DNA from: Deltaproteobacteria bacterium
GTDB taxonomy: Bacteria; Desulfobacterota; Dissulfuribacteria; Dissulfuribacterales; S140-46
Assembly: GCA_015491585.1 (NCBI GenBank)
Contig: WFVQ01000041.1
Span: 1 to 29,834, forward strand
Reading direction: 5' to 3'
DNA length: 29,834 bases
Positions 7,664-14,079 of this stretch are shown here, piece by piece. Position numbers and translations under genes: made by a program. The first letter of the stretch is position 1. The number at the start of each line of letters is the position of its first letter. Below the pieces are notes generated by a model that was not told where the DNA came from, ran no database searches, and saw only the letters and a program-made list of their open reading frames with translations.

Positions 7664-8111
7664 TCAACGAGCCCTCTATCTTCAGCAAGATCTCCTTGAT
7701 CCACGTCCCGCATGAGTAGCCGCCCAGCCCCTTTGATGCAACCACTCTGTGGCACGGCACTACTATGGGTAGAGGATTCGCCTTGAGCGCCTGGCCCACG
7801 GCCTGCGGAGAGCCGCATTTCAACGCCCTGGCCAACTCCCCGTAGGTGACTACCCGCCCCCGGGGTACTGCGGAGACAGCACTCCACACCTTCTTTTGGA
7901 ACGGGGTCCCCTCGGCCCTCACGGAAACGGAGAGTGCCGTCCTTTCGCCCATGATTATCTCCAGGAGCTCCCGGCCCGTAGGGGAAAGCCTCTGCTCGGA
8001 GCCAGGAGCCGCGGCGCCCAGGCATATGCCGGTGAGGACGCCGGCATTCCACCTCTCTTCTATGCGCAGGAGCCAGGAACCTATCGAGATCACGCTCTCT
8101 TCAGTGTTCAT
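7644..8111 (-). CDS. Methylated-DNA--protein-cysteine methyltransferase-like protein (Ogt type)
   Basis: Suicide DNA repair enzyme that moves alkyl groups from O6-alkylguanine to its own cysteine. In this 155-residue protein the core has FQKKVW, VTYGELA (Tyr90), the acceptor PCHRV (Cys120), and GGYSCG near the end. The usual arginine finger (ARAVG in relatives) is replaced by Gln103 in SPQAVG, a change at a position normally needed to flip the base. The start at 8111 is preferred over the upstream in-frame ATG at 8162 because it leaves only an 11-base overlap with thiL and removes a non-conserved tail. The short N-terminal domain is divergent. It could be a working repair enzyme or an alkyltransferase-like binder, though the Cys is retained. 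Confidence 0.87.
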   Translation of the reverse strand: MNTEESVISIGSWLLRIEERWNAGVLTGICLGAAAPGSEQRLSPTGRELLEIIMGERTALSVSVRAEGTPFQKKVWSAVSAVPRGRVVTYGELARALKCGSPQAVGQALKANPLPIVVPCHRVVASKGLGGYSCGTWIKEILLKIEGSLNEDSGH

Positions 8112-9114
8112 AGCCCTGGAACGATATCTCCACTTCTCGCCCGGCATGGGAGAGGAACACACCAGAGCCCTCTGCGACCTCTCCTATGATTGCGGCCTTC
8201 CGCCCCAGGATCGAGCCGGCCAGAGCGGCGGACCTCGCAGCCATGTCCCTGGGCGCGGTCCACAGGAGTTCGAAGTCTTCGCCTCCTGAGAGTATCCACT
8301 CTAATGGCGTGCTCCCGAAGACGCGGGCAGCCACGGCCAAGGCCCTGGATACAGGCAGCCGGCCGCGGTGGAGAACGATCTTGACCCCGCTTCTCTGGGC
8401 CAGGTGTGCAAGGTCGGTGGCCGGTCCATCGGATGCGTCTATGCAGCTCGTGGCTAATCCTTCTCTGAGAAGGGCCCTGCCAAGCATAAGCCTTGGTTCC
8501 GGCCTGAGATGACGGGCCTCAAGCCTGCGCCTCACTGCCGGAGGCACCAGTCTGGCGAGGCGGGGAGTGCGTATGAGTTGGAGCCCGGCCGCCGATTCCC
8601 CTAACCATCCCGAGCAAAGCACCAAGTCCCCTGGTCTTGCCCCGTTCCTGGAGAGCCACTTTCCGCCGTCTGTGGTGCCCACCACGGTGAGCGTGACCAC
8701 CAGCGGCCCTGGAGACGAGACGGTGTCTCCGCCCGCGAGCAGGCAGCCGTAGGATTCCAGTGTGCGGGACAGTGACTCTGCGAACCGGGATATGAACTCG
8801 ATCTCAATGCGCCGGGGCACCGCAACGCTGAGGAACGCCCACCTGGGCACGGCGCCCATAGCGGCCATGTCGCTGAGGTTTACAGCCGCGGCCTTCACTC
8901 CTACGTCTGCGGCGGAGTGGCCTGTTCGAGGCCAGCCGGTTCCTGCCTGGAGTTCGAAGTGGACCCCTTCCACCAGGGTGTCCGCGGTCACCACCAGGTG
9001 CTGCCTCGGCGGCGCATCAAGGACCGCTGCATCGTCCCCTATTCCCTCTACGACAGATGGGTGGTCGGAGACGAGGGCAGCTATGCGGCCTATGAGCTCC
9101 AGTTCCCTGCCCAC
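8101..9114 (-). CDS. thiL: Thiamine-monophosphate kinase
   Basis: Phosphorylates thiamine monophosphate to the active cofactor thiamine diphosphate. The 337-residue protein carries the PurM-fold hallmarks of ThiL: GIGDDAAVL, the Mg-binding ADTLVEGVHF, DVGVKAAAVNLSDMAAMGA, GGDTVSS, and in the C-terminal half DASDGPATDLAHL and LSGGEDFELLWTAP. The start is GTG (9112-9114), 7 bases after the ndk stop, with no clear Shine-Dalgarno sequence, so translation may depend on ndk. No other thiamine gene is in the window and no TPP riboswitch was recognised upstream of the run. Confidence 0.95.
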   Translation of the reverse strand: MGRELELIGRIAALVSDHPSVVEGIGDDAAVLDAPPRQHLVVTADTLVEGVHFELQAGTGWPRTGHSAADVGVKAAAVNLSDMAAMGAVPRWAFLSVAVPRRIEIEFISRFAESLSRTLESYGCLLAGGDTVSSPGPLVVTLTVVGTTDGGKWLSRNGARPGDLVLCSGWLGESAAGLQLIRTPRLARLVPPAVRRRLEARHLRPEPRLMLGRALLREGLATSCIDASDGPATDLAHLAQRSGVKIVLHRGRLPVSRALAVAARVFGSTPLEWILSGGEDFELLWTAPRDMAARSAALAGSILGRKAAIIGEVAEGSGVFLSHAGREVEISFQGYEH

Positions 9115-9121
9115 GCCCGGT

Positions 9122-9535
9122 TTAGCAGATCTCCAGCTCGCTGAAGAAGTATGCTATCTCGGTCTTGGCGGTCTCCGGCGCATCGGAACCGTGGACCACG
9201 TTCTTCTCGATGTCTGTAGCGAAGTCTGCCCTGATGGTGCCGGGCTTGGCCTCCTTATAGTTGGTGGCCCCCATAAGCTCGCGGTAGCGCTTGATCACGT
9301 CTTCCCCTTCGAGCACCATCACCACTATGGGGCCGGAGCTCATGAAGTCAGTTAGGCTGTCGAAAAAGGGTTTTTCCTTGTGGACTGCATAGAATCCCTG
9401 CGCGACCTCCTTGGTCATGTGGATCATCTTCATCGCCGCAATCCTTATGCCGTTTGCCTCGAGACGCTTGATTACTTCTCCTATCAGGCCTCTTTTTACG
9501 CCATCGGGTTTGATTATGGACAGTGTCCTTTCCAT
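9122..9535 (-). CDS. ndk: Nucleoside diphosphate kinase
   Basis: Transfers the gamma-phosphate of NTPs onto NDPs through a phosphohistidine. At 137 residues it has the normal bacterial length. It starts ERTLSIIKPDGVKRGLIGE, has RYRELMGATN, PGTIRADFA, and the active His115 in NVVHGSD. The start at 9535 is preferred over the longer frame because GGGAGG lies 8 bases upstream and the extra N-terminal residues are unlike the family. It is the first gene of a six-gene minus-strand run (ndk to the histidine kinase), with the promoter proposed at 9578-9604. Confidence 0.96.
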   Translation of the reverse strand: MERTLSIIKPDGVKRGLIGEVIKRLEANGIRIAAMKMIHMTKEVAQGFYAVHKEKPFFDSLTDFMSSGPIVVMVLEGEDVIKRYRELMGATNYKEAKPGTIRADFATDIEKNVVHGSDAPETAKTEIAYFFSELEIC

Positions 9536-9577
9536 TTGCGAACCTCCCTTTGATCTTCGATGTTTTGCACCGCCCTT

Positions 9578-9604
9578 TTTATAGGCAAGCCAGGGGCAAG
9601 TCAA
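9578..9604 (-). promoter_or_regulatory. Putative promoter for the ndk operon
   Basis: Minus strand TTGACT (9599-9604, 5 of 6) and TATAAA (9578-9583, 5 of 6) are separated by 15 bases, a short spacer, 43 bases before the ndk start. It is the best match in the divergent region between ndk and the secreted orphan. Confidence 0.5.
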
Positions 9605-9609
9605 TCTAT

Positions 9610-9623
9610 GATTCCGATTTCTT
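9610..9623 (+). repeat. 14-bp direct repeat, left copy
   Basis: GATTCCGATTTCTT is repeated exactly at 10388-10401. The two copies flank the orphan secreted gene at 9740-10303. Beyond the 14 bases the flanks diverge. Confidence 0.7.
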
Positions 9624-9739
9624 ATTTCTGTTGTATTTCTTGAACCTTTTTCCTCTGCAGATTACGAATATAGAAATGAGAGTTTCGCACCGTTCCATTA
9701 TCCCAGGCCAAACGGCTTCACCTCGAAAGGAGAAAGAAG

Positions 9740-10303
9740 GTGAAACTGTCTCAAACAAGCAAAGCCCTTTTTTTGTTTCAGCTAATCCTGTGCAGCGCCA
9801 TATCATTATTTTTATGGGCTTCGCCGGATATGTGTCATGCATTCCGGATAAATGCTCCCCACAATATTGCCAAGGCACCCCAGCCAACAAACAGTGCGAT
9901 TTACACTGGCATGTGCCAATCGGCTATGCATTCCATAAAGATGCCCGGCGGCGGCAAACTCCCCCTCATCATAAAACCCTCCAAATTTATAACCGTAACA
10001 GAAAAGGATATCCGCTCGAATAGCCCGTGCCGATGGACCTACGCTACGGTGGTGGTGTGCATTGACACCTCTAAAAACACGCTTTTTCTTGATCTCCAAG
10101 GCACTGATGAGGATGGCAGGCCAGCGTCCGTAGCATTTGAGTTCCCCTTGAGAAACCAGCAGGTCTTGGTGGATCGAGAATTTGGGGTCTGTGTGAATAC
10201 TAACTACCGCCTGAGGGCAAGCTATGACAAAAGGCATTGGAGCCCCTGGATAACTTTTAGGATCAATGCGCCTCCTAAGGCACATCCCTTCCCCTCCCAC
10301 TGA
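9740..10303 (+). CDS. Predicted secreted protein of unknown function
   Basis: I do not recognise this 187-residue protein. It has a clear N-terminal export signal: a basic start (KLSQTSK), a hydrophobic core ALFLFQLILCSAISLFLWA, and a likely signal peptidase site after MCHA. The mature protein would begin FRINAP, and the same hexapeptide occurs again near the C-terminus (173-178), coded by different codons. Four cysteines (32, 59, 97, 107) plus one at 150 give scope for disulfides. The start is GTG at 9740 because AAAGGAG (9726-9732) lies 7 bases upstream. Base composition is visibly more A+T-rich than its neighbours. It stands alone between ndk and tRNA-Leu, bracketed by 14-bp direct repeats, consistent with an acquired gene. 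Confidence 0.75.
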   Translation: MKLSQTSKALFLFQLILCSAISLFLWASPDMCHAFRINAPHNIAKAPQPTNSAIYTGMCQSAMHSIKMPGGGKLPLIIKPSKFITVTEKDIRSNSPCRWTYATVVVCIDTSKNTLFLDLQGTDEDGRPASVAFEFPLRNQQVLVDREFGVCVNTNYRLRASYDKRHWSPWITFRINAPPKAHPFPSH

Positions 10304-10387
10304 AATTATAGCCTTTCATGAGGAATCGAGCCTTCAGGCTGGCGCTCGTAGGTTCCTTCCTGCTTTATGTATCCCTCGGAGAATAGA

Positions 10388-10401
10388 GATTCCGATTTCT
10401 T
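10388..10401 (+). repeat. 14-bp direct repeat, right copy
   Basis: Second exact copy of the sequence at 9610-9623. Its last two bases overlap the proposed -35 box of the tRNA-Leu gene. Confidence 0.7.
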
Positions 10402-10427
10402 GACGCCTTATGGGGTATAGATTAAAT
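10400..10427 (+). promoter_or_regulatory. Putative promoter for tRNA-Leu
   Basis: TTGACG (10400-10405, 5 of 6) is followed after 16 bases by TTAAAT (10422-10427), about 60 bases before the tRNA. A GCCTGC-GTCC-GCAGGC hairpin (10465-10480) lies between promoter and tRNA and would sit in the 5' leader removed by RNase P. Confidence 0.4.
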
Positions 10428-10487
10428 TTTTTGCGAGTTGGCCGTCCTGGAAGGCTGCCGTAGCGCCTGCGTCCGCAGGCCGGGTTC

Positions 10488-10573
10488 GCGAGAGTGGCGG
10501 AATTGGCAGACGCACTGGACTTAGGATCCAGCGGGTTTATCCCATGCGAGTTCGAGTCTCGCCTCTCGCACCA
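10488..10573 (+). tRNA. tRNA-Leu (anticodon UAG)
   Basis: The acceptor stem GCGAGAG pairs with CTCTCGC, followed by discriminator A and an encoded CCA. The D-arm contains GGCGGAATTGGCAGACGC. The anticodon stem CTGGA/TCCAG holds the loop CTTAGGA with anticodon TAG, reading CUA. A long variable arm (about 14 nt) marks it as class II, and the T-arm has GTTCGAGTC. Length 86 nt with CCA. All parts fit tRNA-Leu. Confidence 0.97.
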
Positions 10574-10580
10574 CTTTCAA

Positions 10581-10615
10581 GAGCGGGGGTCACCGCTCGC
10601 CCGCCTCTCTTTTTC
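10581..10615 (+). terminator. Probable terminator of the tRNA-Leu transcript
   Basis: A GAGCGG / CCGCTC stem (10581-10586 and 10593-10598) with loop GGGTCA is followed after 8 bases by TCTCTTTTT. The gap before the T-run is longer than ideal, so this is likely but not certain. Confidence 0.45.
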
Positions 10616-10731
10616 CAAGGTCAAGCCGTAGAGAATTGCATGGTGTTGTAAAATTTACGGTTTGGTTCTTTTGGGGTGTGGTGCCAAAGGGATTTATGCG
10701 GTAGTCTTCCAAGTTGCCGATGCGGCCGCGC

Positions 10732-10755
10732 CTCCGCCATGTGGCGGGGAGTTTT
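10732..10755 (+). promoter_or_regulatory. Leader hairpin upstream of tig
   Basis: CTCCGCC (10732-10738), loop ATGT and GGCGGGGAG (10743-10751), with bulged G residues, form a stem followed at once by TTTT, 23 bases before the trigger factor start. It looks like a short attenuator or a leftover terminator; there is no leader peptide evidence. Confidence 0.3.
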
Positions 10756-10777
10756 GATGGTGGAAAGGAAAGGGCTT

Positions 10778-12073
10778 ATGAAGATAACCGTCGAAGATGT
10801 GAACGAGATCCAGAAGCGCCTCTCTGTGGAGATCCCGGCAGAGGATGTGAGCAAGGAATTCGAGAAGGTCTACAACCGCCTGCGCCGTCAGGTCTCCATC
10901 AAGGGGTTCCGCAAGGGCAAGGCTCCCAACAGCGTGCTCGCTAAGGAGTATGGCGAGGATATCCGCGAGGAGGTGATGAGGAACCTGATCCTCGACACCC
11001 TGGACAAGGCTGTGGAGGATGCTGGTGTAGAGCTCATCTTGCAGCCACAGGTGGAGGATGCAGGGGAATTGAAGGAGGGCAGTGCCTTTACATATACCGC
11101 GCTCCTGGATCTCTGGCCCAAGTTCGAGCTTCCGGAATACAAAGGGCTTAGGCTGGAGCGTCCGCCTGTTGATGTCACCGACGAGGAGGTGGACGAGCAG
11201 TTGGAGGCCCTCCGCAAGCATTTCTCCCTCATAGACGAGCTGGATGAGGAGAGGCCCGTGGCCAGAGGAGACATAGCGGTCATACGCTACAGGGCCTTCA
11301 TAGATGGAGAAGAGGTGGAAGAGCTATGCGAGGATGATTACTTTCTGGAGGTGGGAAGCGGAAACCTCCACGAGAAGGTGGAGGAGGCCTTGGTGGGCAT
11401 GGCCAAGGGCGAGGAGAAGCGGGTGACCGTCTCCTATCCAGAAGATGCCATCAACCAGCTCGTGGCCGGCAAGGAAGTGGAATATGCCGTAGAGATTAAG
11501 GACATAAAGCAGAGGGTCCTTCCAGACCTCGATGACGATTTTGCCAGCAAGGTGAATCCCTCCTTCAAGACCATGGACGAGTTGAAGGAGCGGCTCAGGG
11601 AGCAGATTCGCATGGACAAGGAGGAGGCGGCCCAGCGCAGCCTGGTGCGCCAGTTGCTGGATCAGATAGTGGACAATGTGGATTTTCCGGTGCCGGAACG
11701 GCTGGTGGAATCCAAGCTCACCCAGATGGTGGACAATGTCCGTTCCCACTTCGAAGAGCGGGGGGTGGAGTTCTCCAGGGCCGGCATCTCCGAGGAGCGG
11801 CTCAGGGAGAACATGAGGCAGGACGCCATAGACCAAATCAAGACGGAGATGATCCTCGACAAGATCGCAGAGCAGGAGAACATCTCTCTGACCAACGAGG
11901 AGATAGACAACTATGTAGAAGGATATGCGGCAAGGGCCCAGTTGCACAAGGAGCAGGTGCAGCAGGCGGTGTTACAGCACGTCCTTCCCAAGTTGATAGC
12001 CAACAAGACTGTGAATTTTCTCTTGGAGCAGGCCGAAATAGTAGATGCGCCAGCGGATGCAGCGGAGGAGTAG
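10778..12073 (+). CDS. tig: Trigger factor, ribosome-associated chaperone and prolyl isomerase
   Basis: Binds at the ribosomal exit tunnel and shields nascent chains; also a peptidyl-prolyl isomerase. The 431 residues match the family length. The N-terminal ribosome-binding domain has the GFRKGKAP signature (43-50). An FKBP-like domain follows (about 150-240, from VARGDIAVIRYRAFIDG), then the helical C-terminal chaperone arms. The start at 10778 is chosen because the protein then begins MKITVEDV like its homologues and AAAGGAAAGGG lies just before it; the frame is open further upstream to 10676. The clpP ATG follows 6 bases after the stop, giving the common tig-clpP-clpX operon. Confidence 0.96.
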   Translation: MKITVEDVNEIQKRLSVEIPAEDVSKEFEKVYNRLRRQVSIKGFRKGKAPNSVLAKEYGEDIREEVMRNLILDTLDKAVEDAGVELILQPQVEDAGELKEGSAFTYTALLDLWPKFELPEYKGLRLERPPVDVTDEEVDEQLEALRKHFSLIDELDEERPVARGDIAVIRYRAFIDGEEVEELCEDDYFLEVGSGNLHEKVEEALVGMAKGEEKRVTVSYPEDAINQLVAGKEVEYAVEIKDIKQRVLPDLDDDFASKVNPSFKTMDELKERLREQIRMDKEEAAQRSLVRQLLDQIVDNVDFPVPERLVESKLTQMVDNVRSHFEERGVEFSRAGISEERLRENMRQDAIDQIKTEMILDKIAEQENISLTNEEIDNYVEGYAARAQLHKEQVQQAVLQHVLPKLIANKTVNFLLEQAEIVDAPADAAEE

Positions 12074-12079
12074 CGCGCC

Positions 12080-12679
12080 ATGCAGTTGATACCAATGGTC
12101 ATAGAACAGACGCCGCGCGGCGAGCGGGCGTACGATATCTACTCCAGGCTCCTGAAGGAGCGGATCATCTTCCTTGGAAGCGCCATAGACGACAATGTGG
12201 CCAATCTGGTCATAGCCCAGTTGCTGTTTCTGGAGGCGGAAGACCCGAAGCGGGACATCACGCTCTACATCAATTCTCCTGGCGGGTCGGTGACCGCGGG
12301 GCTGGCCATCTATGACACCATGCAGTACATAAAACCCGACGTATCCACCTTGTGCATAGGGCAGGCGGCGAGCATGGGCGCCCTGCTGCTGGCCGCCGGG
12401 GCCAAGGGCAAGCGCTATTCCCTCCCAAACTCGCGGATACTCATTCACCAGCCAATGGGCGGTTTCCACGGCCAGGCCACGGATATCGACATCCACGCCC
12501 GGGAGATCATCAGGCTCAAGGAGAGGCTGAATGCCATCCTCTCGCACCATACCGGCAGGCCGGTGGAGAAGATCCAGGAGGATACCGAGCGGGACTACTT
12601 CATGGGCGGAGAAGAGGCCCGTGAATACGGCCTGATAGACGAGGTGATAGTAAGCCGTTCTGCTTCCCAGGAGGAGTGA
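12080..12679 (+). CDS. clpP: ATP-dependent Clp protease, proteolytic subunit
   Basis: Self-compartmentalised serine peptidase; two heptamers form the chamber into which ClpX feeds unfolded proteins. In this 199-residue protein the catalytic triad is Ser98 (AASMGA), His123 (LIHQP) and Asp172 (TERDYFM). The processing region near the N-terminus (LIPMVIEQTPRGERAYDIYSRLL) and the oxyanion loop INSPGGS are conserved. GGAGGAG inside the end of tig lies 9 bases before the ATG. The clpX GTG starts 4 bases after the stop. Confidence 0.98.
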   Translation: MQLIPMVIEQTPRGERAYDIYSRLLKERIIFLGSAIDDNVANLVIAQLLFLEAEDPKRDITLYINSPGGSVTAGLAIYDTMQYIKPDVSTLCIGQAASMGALLLAAGAKGKRYSLPNSRILIHQPMGGFHGQATDIDIHAREIIRLKERLNAILSHHTGRPVEKIQEDTERDYFMGGEEAREYGLIDEVIVSRSASQEE

Positions 12680-12683
12680 TACC

Positions 12684-13949
12684 GTGGCGAAACATGGCAA
12701 TGAAGAAAGTGGACGCAACGGCGGTTTCAGTTGTTCGTTCTGCGGGAAGGGCCAGGACGACGTGAAGAAGCTCATCGCCGGGCCCGGCGTCTTTATCTGT
12801 GACGAGTGTGTTGAACTCTGCAACGACATCCTTGCCGAGGAGTACGAGAAGGAGGATGATCAGGCCGGATATCCATCCGGTCTCCTCAAACCGGCCGAGA
12901 TCAAGTCCATGCTCGATCAGTACGTCGTTGGCCAGGAGCACGCCAAGCGCATTCTCTCGGTGGCCGTCCACAACCACTACAAGAGGATAGATTCCCGCAT
13001 CGAGACCGAGGACGTGGAGCTGGAGAAGAGCAACATCCTGCTGGTAGGGCCTACGGGCAGTGGAAAGACCCTCCTGGCGCAGACCTTGGCCAAGGTCCTG
13101 AACGTGCCGTTCACCATCGCCGATGCCACAACCCTCACCGAGGCGGGCTACGTGGGCGAGGATGTCGAGAACATCATCCTGAATCTTCTGCAGGCGGCCG
13201 ACTATGACGTGGAGCTGGCCCAGAGGGGGATCGTCTATATTGACGAGATTGACAAAATCGCGCGCAAGGCGGACAGTCCTTCCATCACCCGCGATGTGTC
13301 GGGCGAGGGCGTGCAGCAGGCGCTTCTCAAGATCATAGAGGGTACAGTGGCCAACGTCCCCCCCAAGGGTGGACGGAAACACCCCCAGCAGGAGTTCGTG
13401 AAGGTCGATACCACGAATATCCTCTTCATCGTGGGCGGAGCCTTCGTCGGCCTCGACGCCATAGTCAAGACCAGGATGGGAAAGTTCTCCATAGGATTCG
13501 GCAAGGACGTCCAGGGGGCCAGGGAGATGTCCCTGGGCGAGGTGCTGCGCCAGGTCCAGCCCGAAGATCTCATTAAGTTCGGGCTTATCCCGGAGTTCGT
13601 GGGCAGGATTCCAGTGATAGCCACCTTGGACGAGTTGACCAAGGAGGACCTCAAGCGGATAATGGTGGAACCCAGGAACGCTATCATAAAGCAGTTCCAG
13701 AAGCTGTTCGCCATGGACAACATCGATCTCCATTTCTCGGACGAGGCCCTCGAGGCCATAGCAGAAAAGGCCCTGGAGAGGAATACCGGCGCCAGGGGGT
13801 TGCGGGCCATACTCGAAGAGGCGATGCTGGATGTCATGTACGAGCTGCCTTCCAAGGAGGACGTGCGGGAGTGCCTCATCACCGAGGAGGTGATAAAGAG
13901 CGGCAAGGAGCCCATTCTCCTGTATGAACCTCAGGCAAAGGCATCCTGA
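12684..13949 (+). CDS. clpX: ATP-dependent Clp protease, ATPase subunit ClpX
   Basis: Hexameric AAA+ unfoldase that recognises substrates and threads them into ClpP. Parts in the 421 residues: zinc-binding domain with Cys17, Cys20, Cys39 and Cys42; Walker A GPTGSGKT (122-129); pore-1 loop GYVG (155-158); Walker B VYIDEID (184-190); and the IGF loop (270-272) that docks on ClpP. All key elements are intact. The start is GTG at 12684, with AGGAGGAG at 12669-12676 overlapping the end of clpP, 7 bases upstream. It ends the tig-clpP-clpX unit; a GC-rich hairpin follows. Confidence 0.98.
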   Translation: MAKHGNEESGRNGGFSCSFCGKGQDDVKKLIAGPGVFICDECVELCNDILAEEYEKEDDQAGYPSGLLKPAEIKSMLDQYVVGQEHAKRILSVAVHNHYKRIDSRIETEDVELEKSNILLVGPTGSGKTLLAQTLAKVLNVPFTIADATTLTEAGYVGEDVENIILNLLQAADYDVELAQRGIVYIDEIDKIARKADSPSITRDVSGEGVQQALLKIIEGTVANVPPKGGRKHPQQEFVKVDTTNILFIVGGAFVGLDAIVKTRMGKFSIGFGKDVQGAREMSLGEVLRQVQPEDLIKFGLIPEFVGRIPVIATLDELTKEDLKRIMVEPRNAIIKQFQKLFAMDNIDLHFSDEALEAIAEKALERNTGARGLRAILEEAMLDVMYELPSKEDVRECLITEEVIKSGKEPILLYEPQAKAS

Positions 13950-13966
13950 GTCCTGCCGAGGCGGTA

Positions 13967-13994
13967 GGAGGCCTGAGGCCATTTTGGGGCCTCC
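13967..13994 (+). terminator. Hairpin after clpX
   Basis: GGAGGCC (13967-13973) pairs with GGCCTCC (13988-13994); an alternative stem GAGGCC/GGCCTC (13975-13980 with 13988-13993) competes for the same 3' arm. The T-tract is poor (TTCGTTG), so it may only partly terminate before lon. Confidence 0.45.
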
Positions 13995-14009
13995 TTCGTT
14001 GCCCAATCG

Positions 14010-14038
14010 TTGTGGTGGATGTATCCTGTAGATAGAAT
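14010..14038 (+). promoter_or_regulatory. Putative promoter for lon
   Basis: TTGTGG (14010-14015) and TAGAAT (14033-14038, 5 of 6) are separated by exactly 17 bases, 41 bases before the lon ATG and downstream of the clpX hairpin. This supports separate expression of lon. No CIRCE or CtsR-type repeat was recognised. Confidence 0.5.
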
Positions 14039-14079
14039 TACTCCATGGGCCGGCGGGCCCTGAAACACGCAGGTCATCT

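Noticed and set aside
9536..9606. Riboswitch such as TPP before the ndk-thiL operon
   Set aside because: The leader is only about 40-70 bases, too short for a TPP element, and no conserved motif is seen.
10465..10480. GCCTGC/GCAGGC hairpin as a terminator of the secreted orphan
   Set aside because: It has no T-run and lies downstream of the proposed tRNA promoter, so it is more likely in the tRNA leader.
10676..10777. N-terminal extension of trigger factor to 10676
   Set aside because: The added residues are unlike the family, include the hairpin, and the internal ATG has a suitable ribosome binding site.
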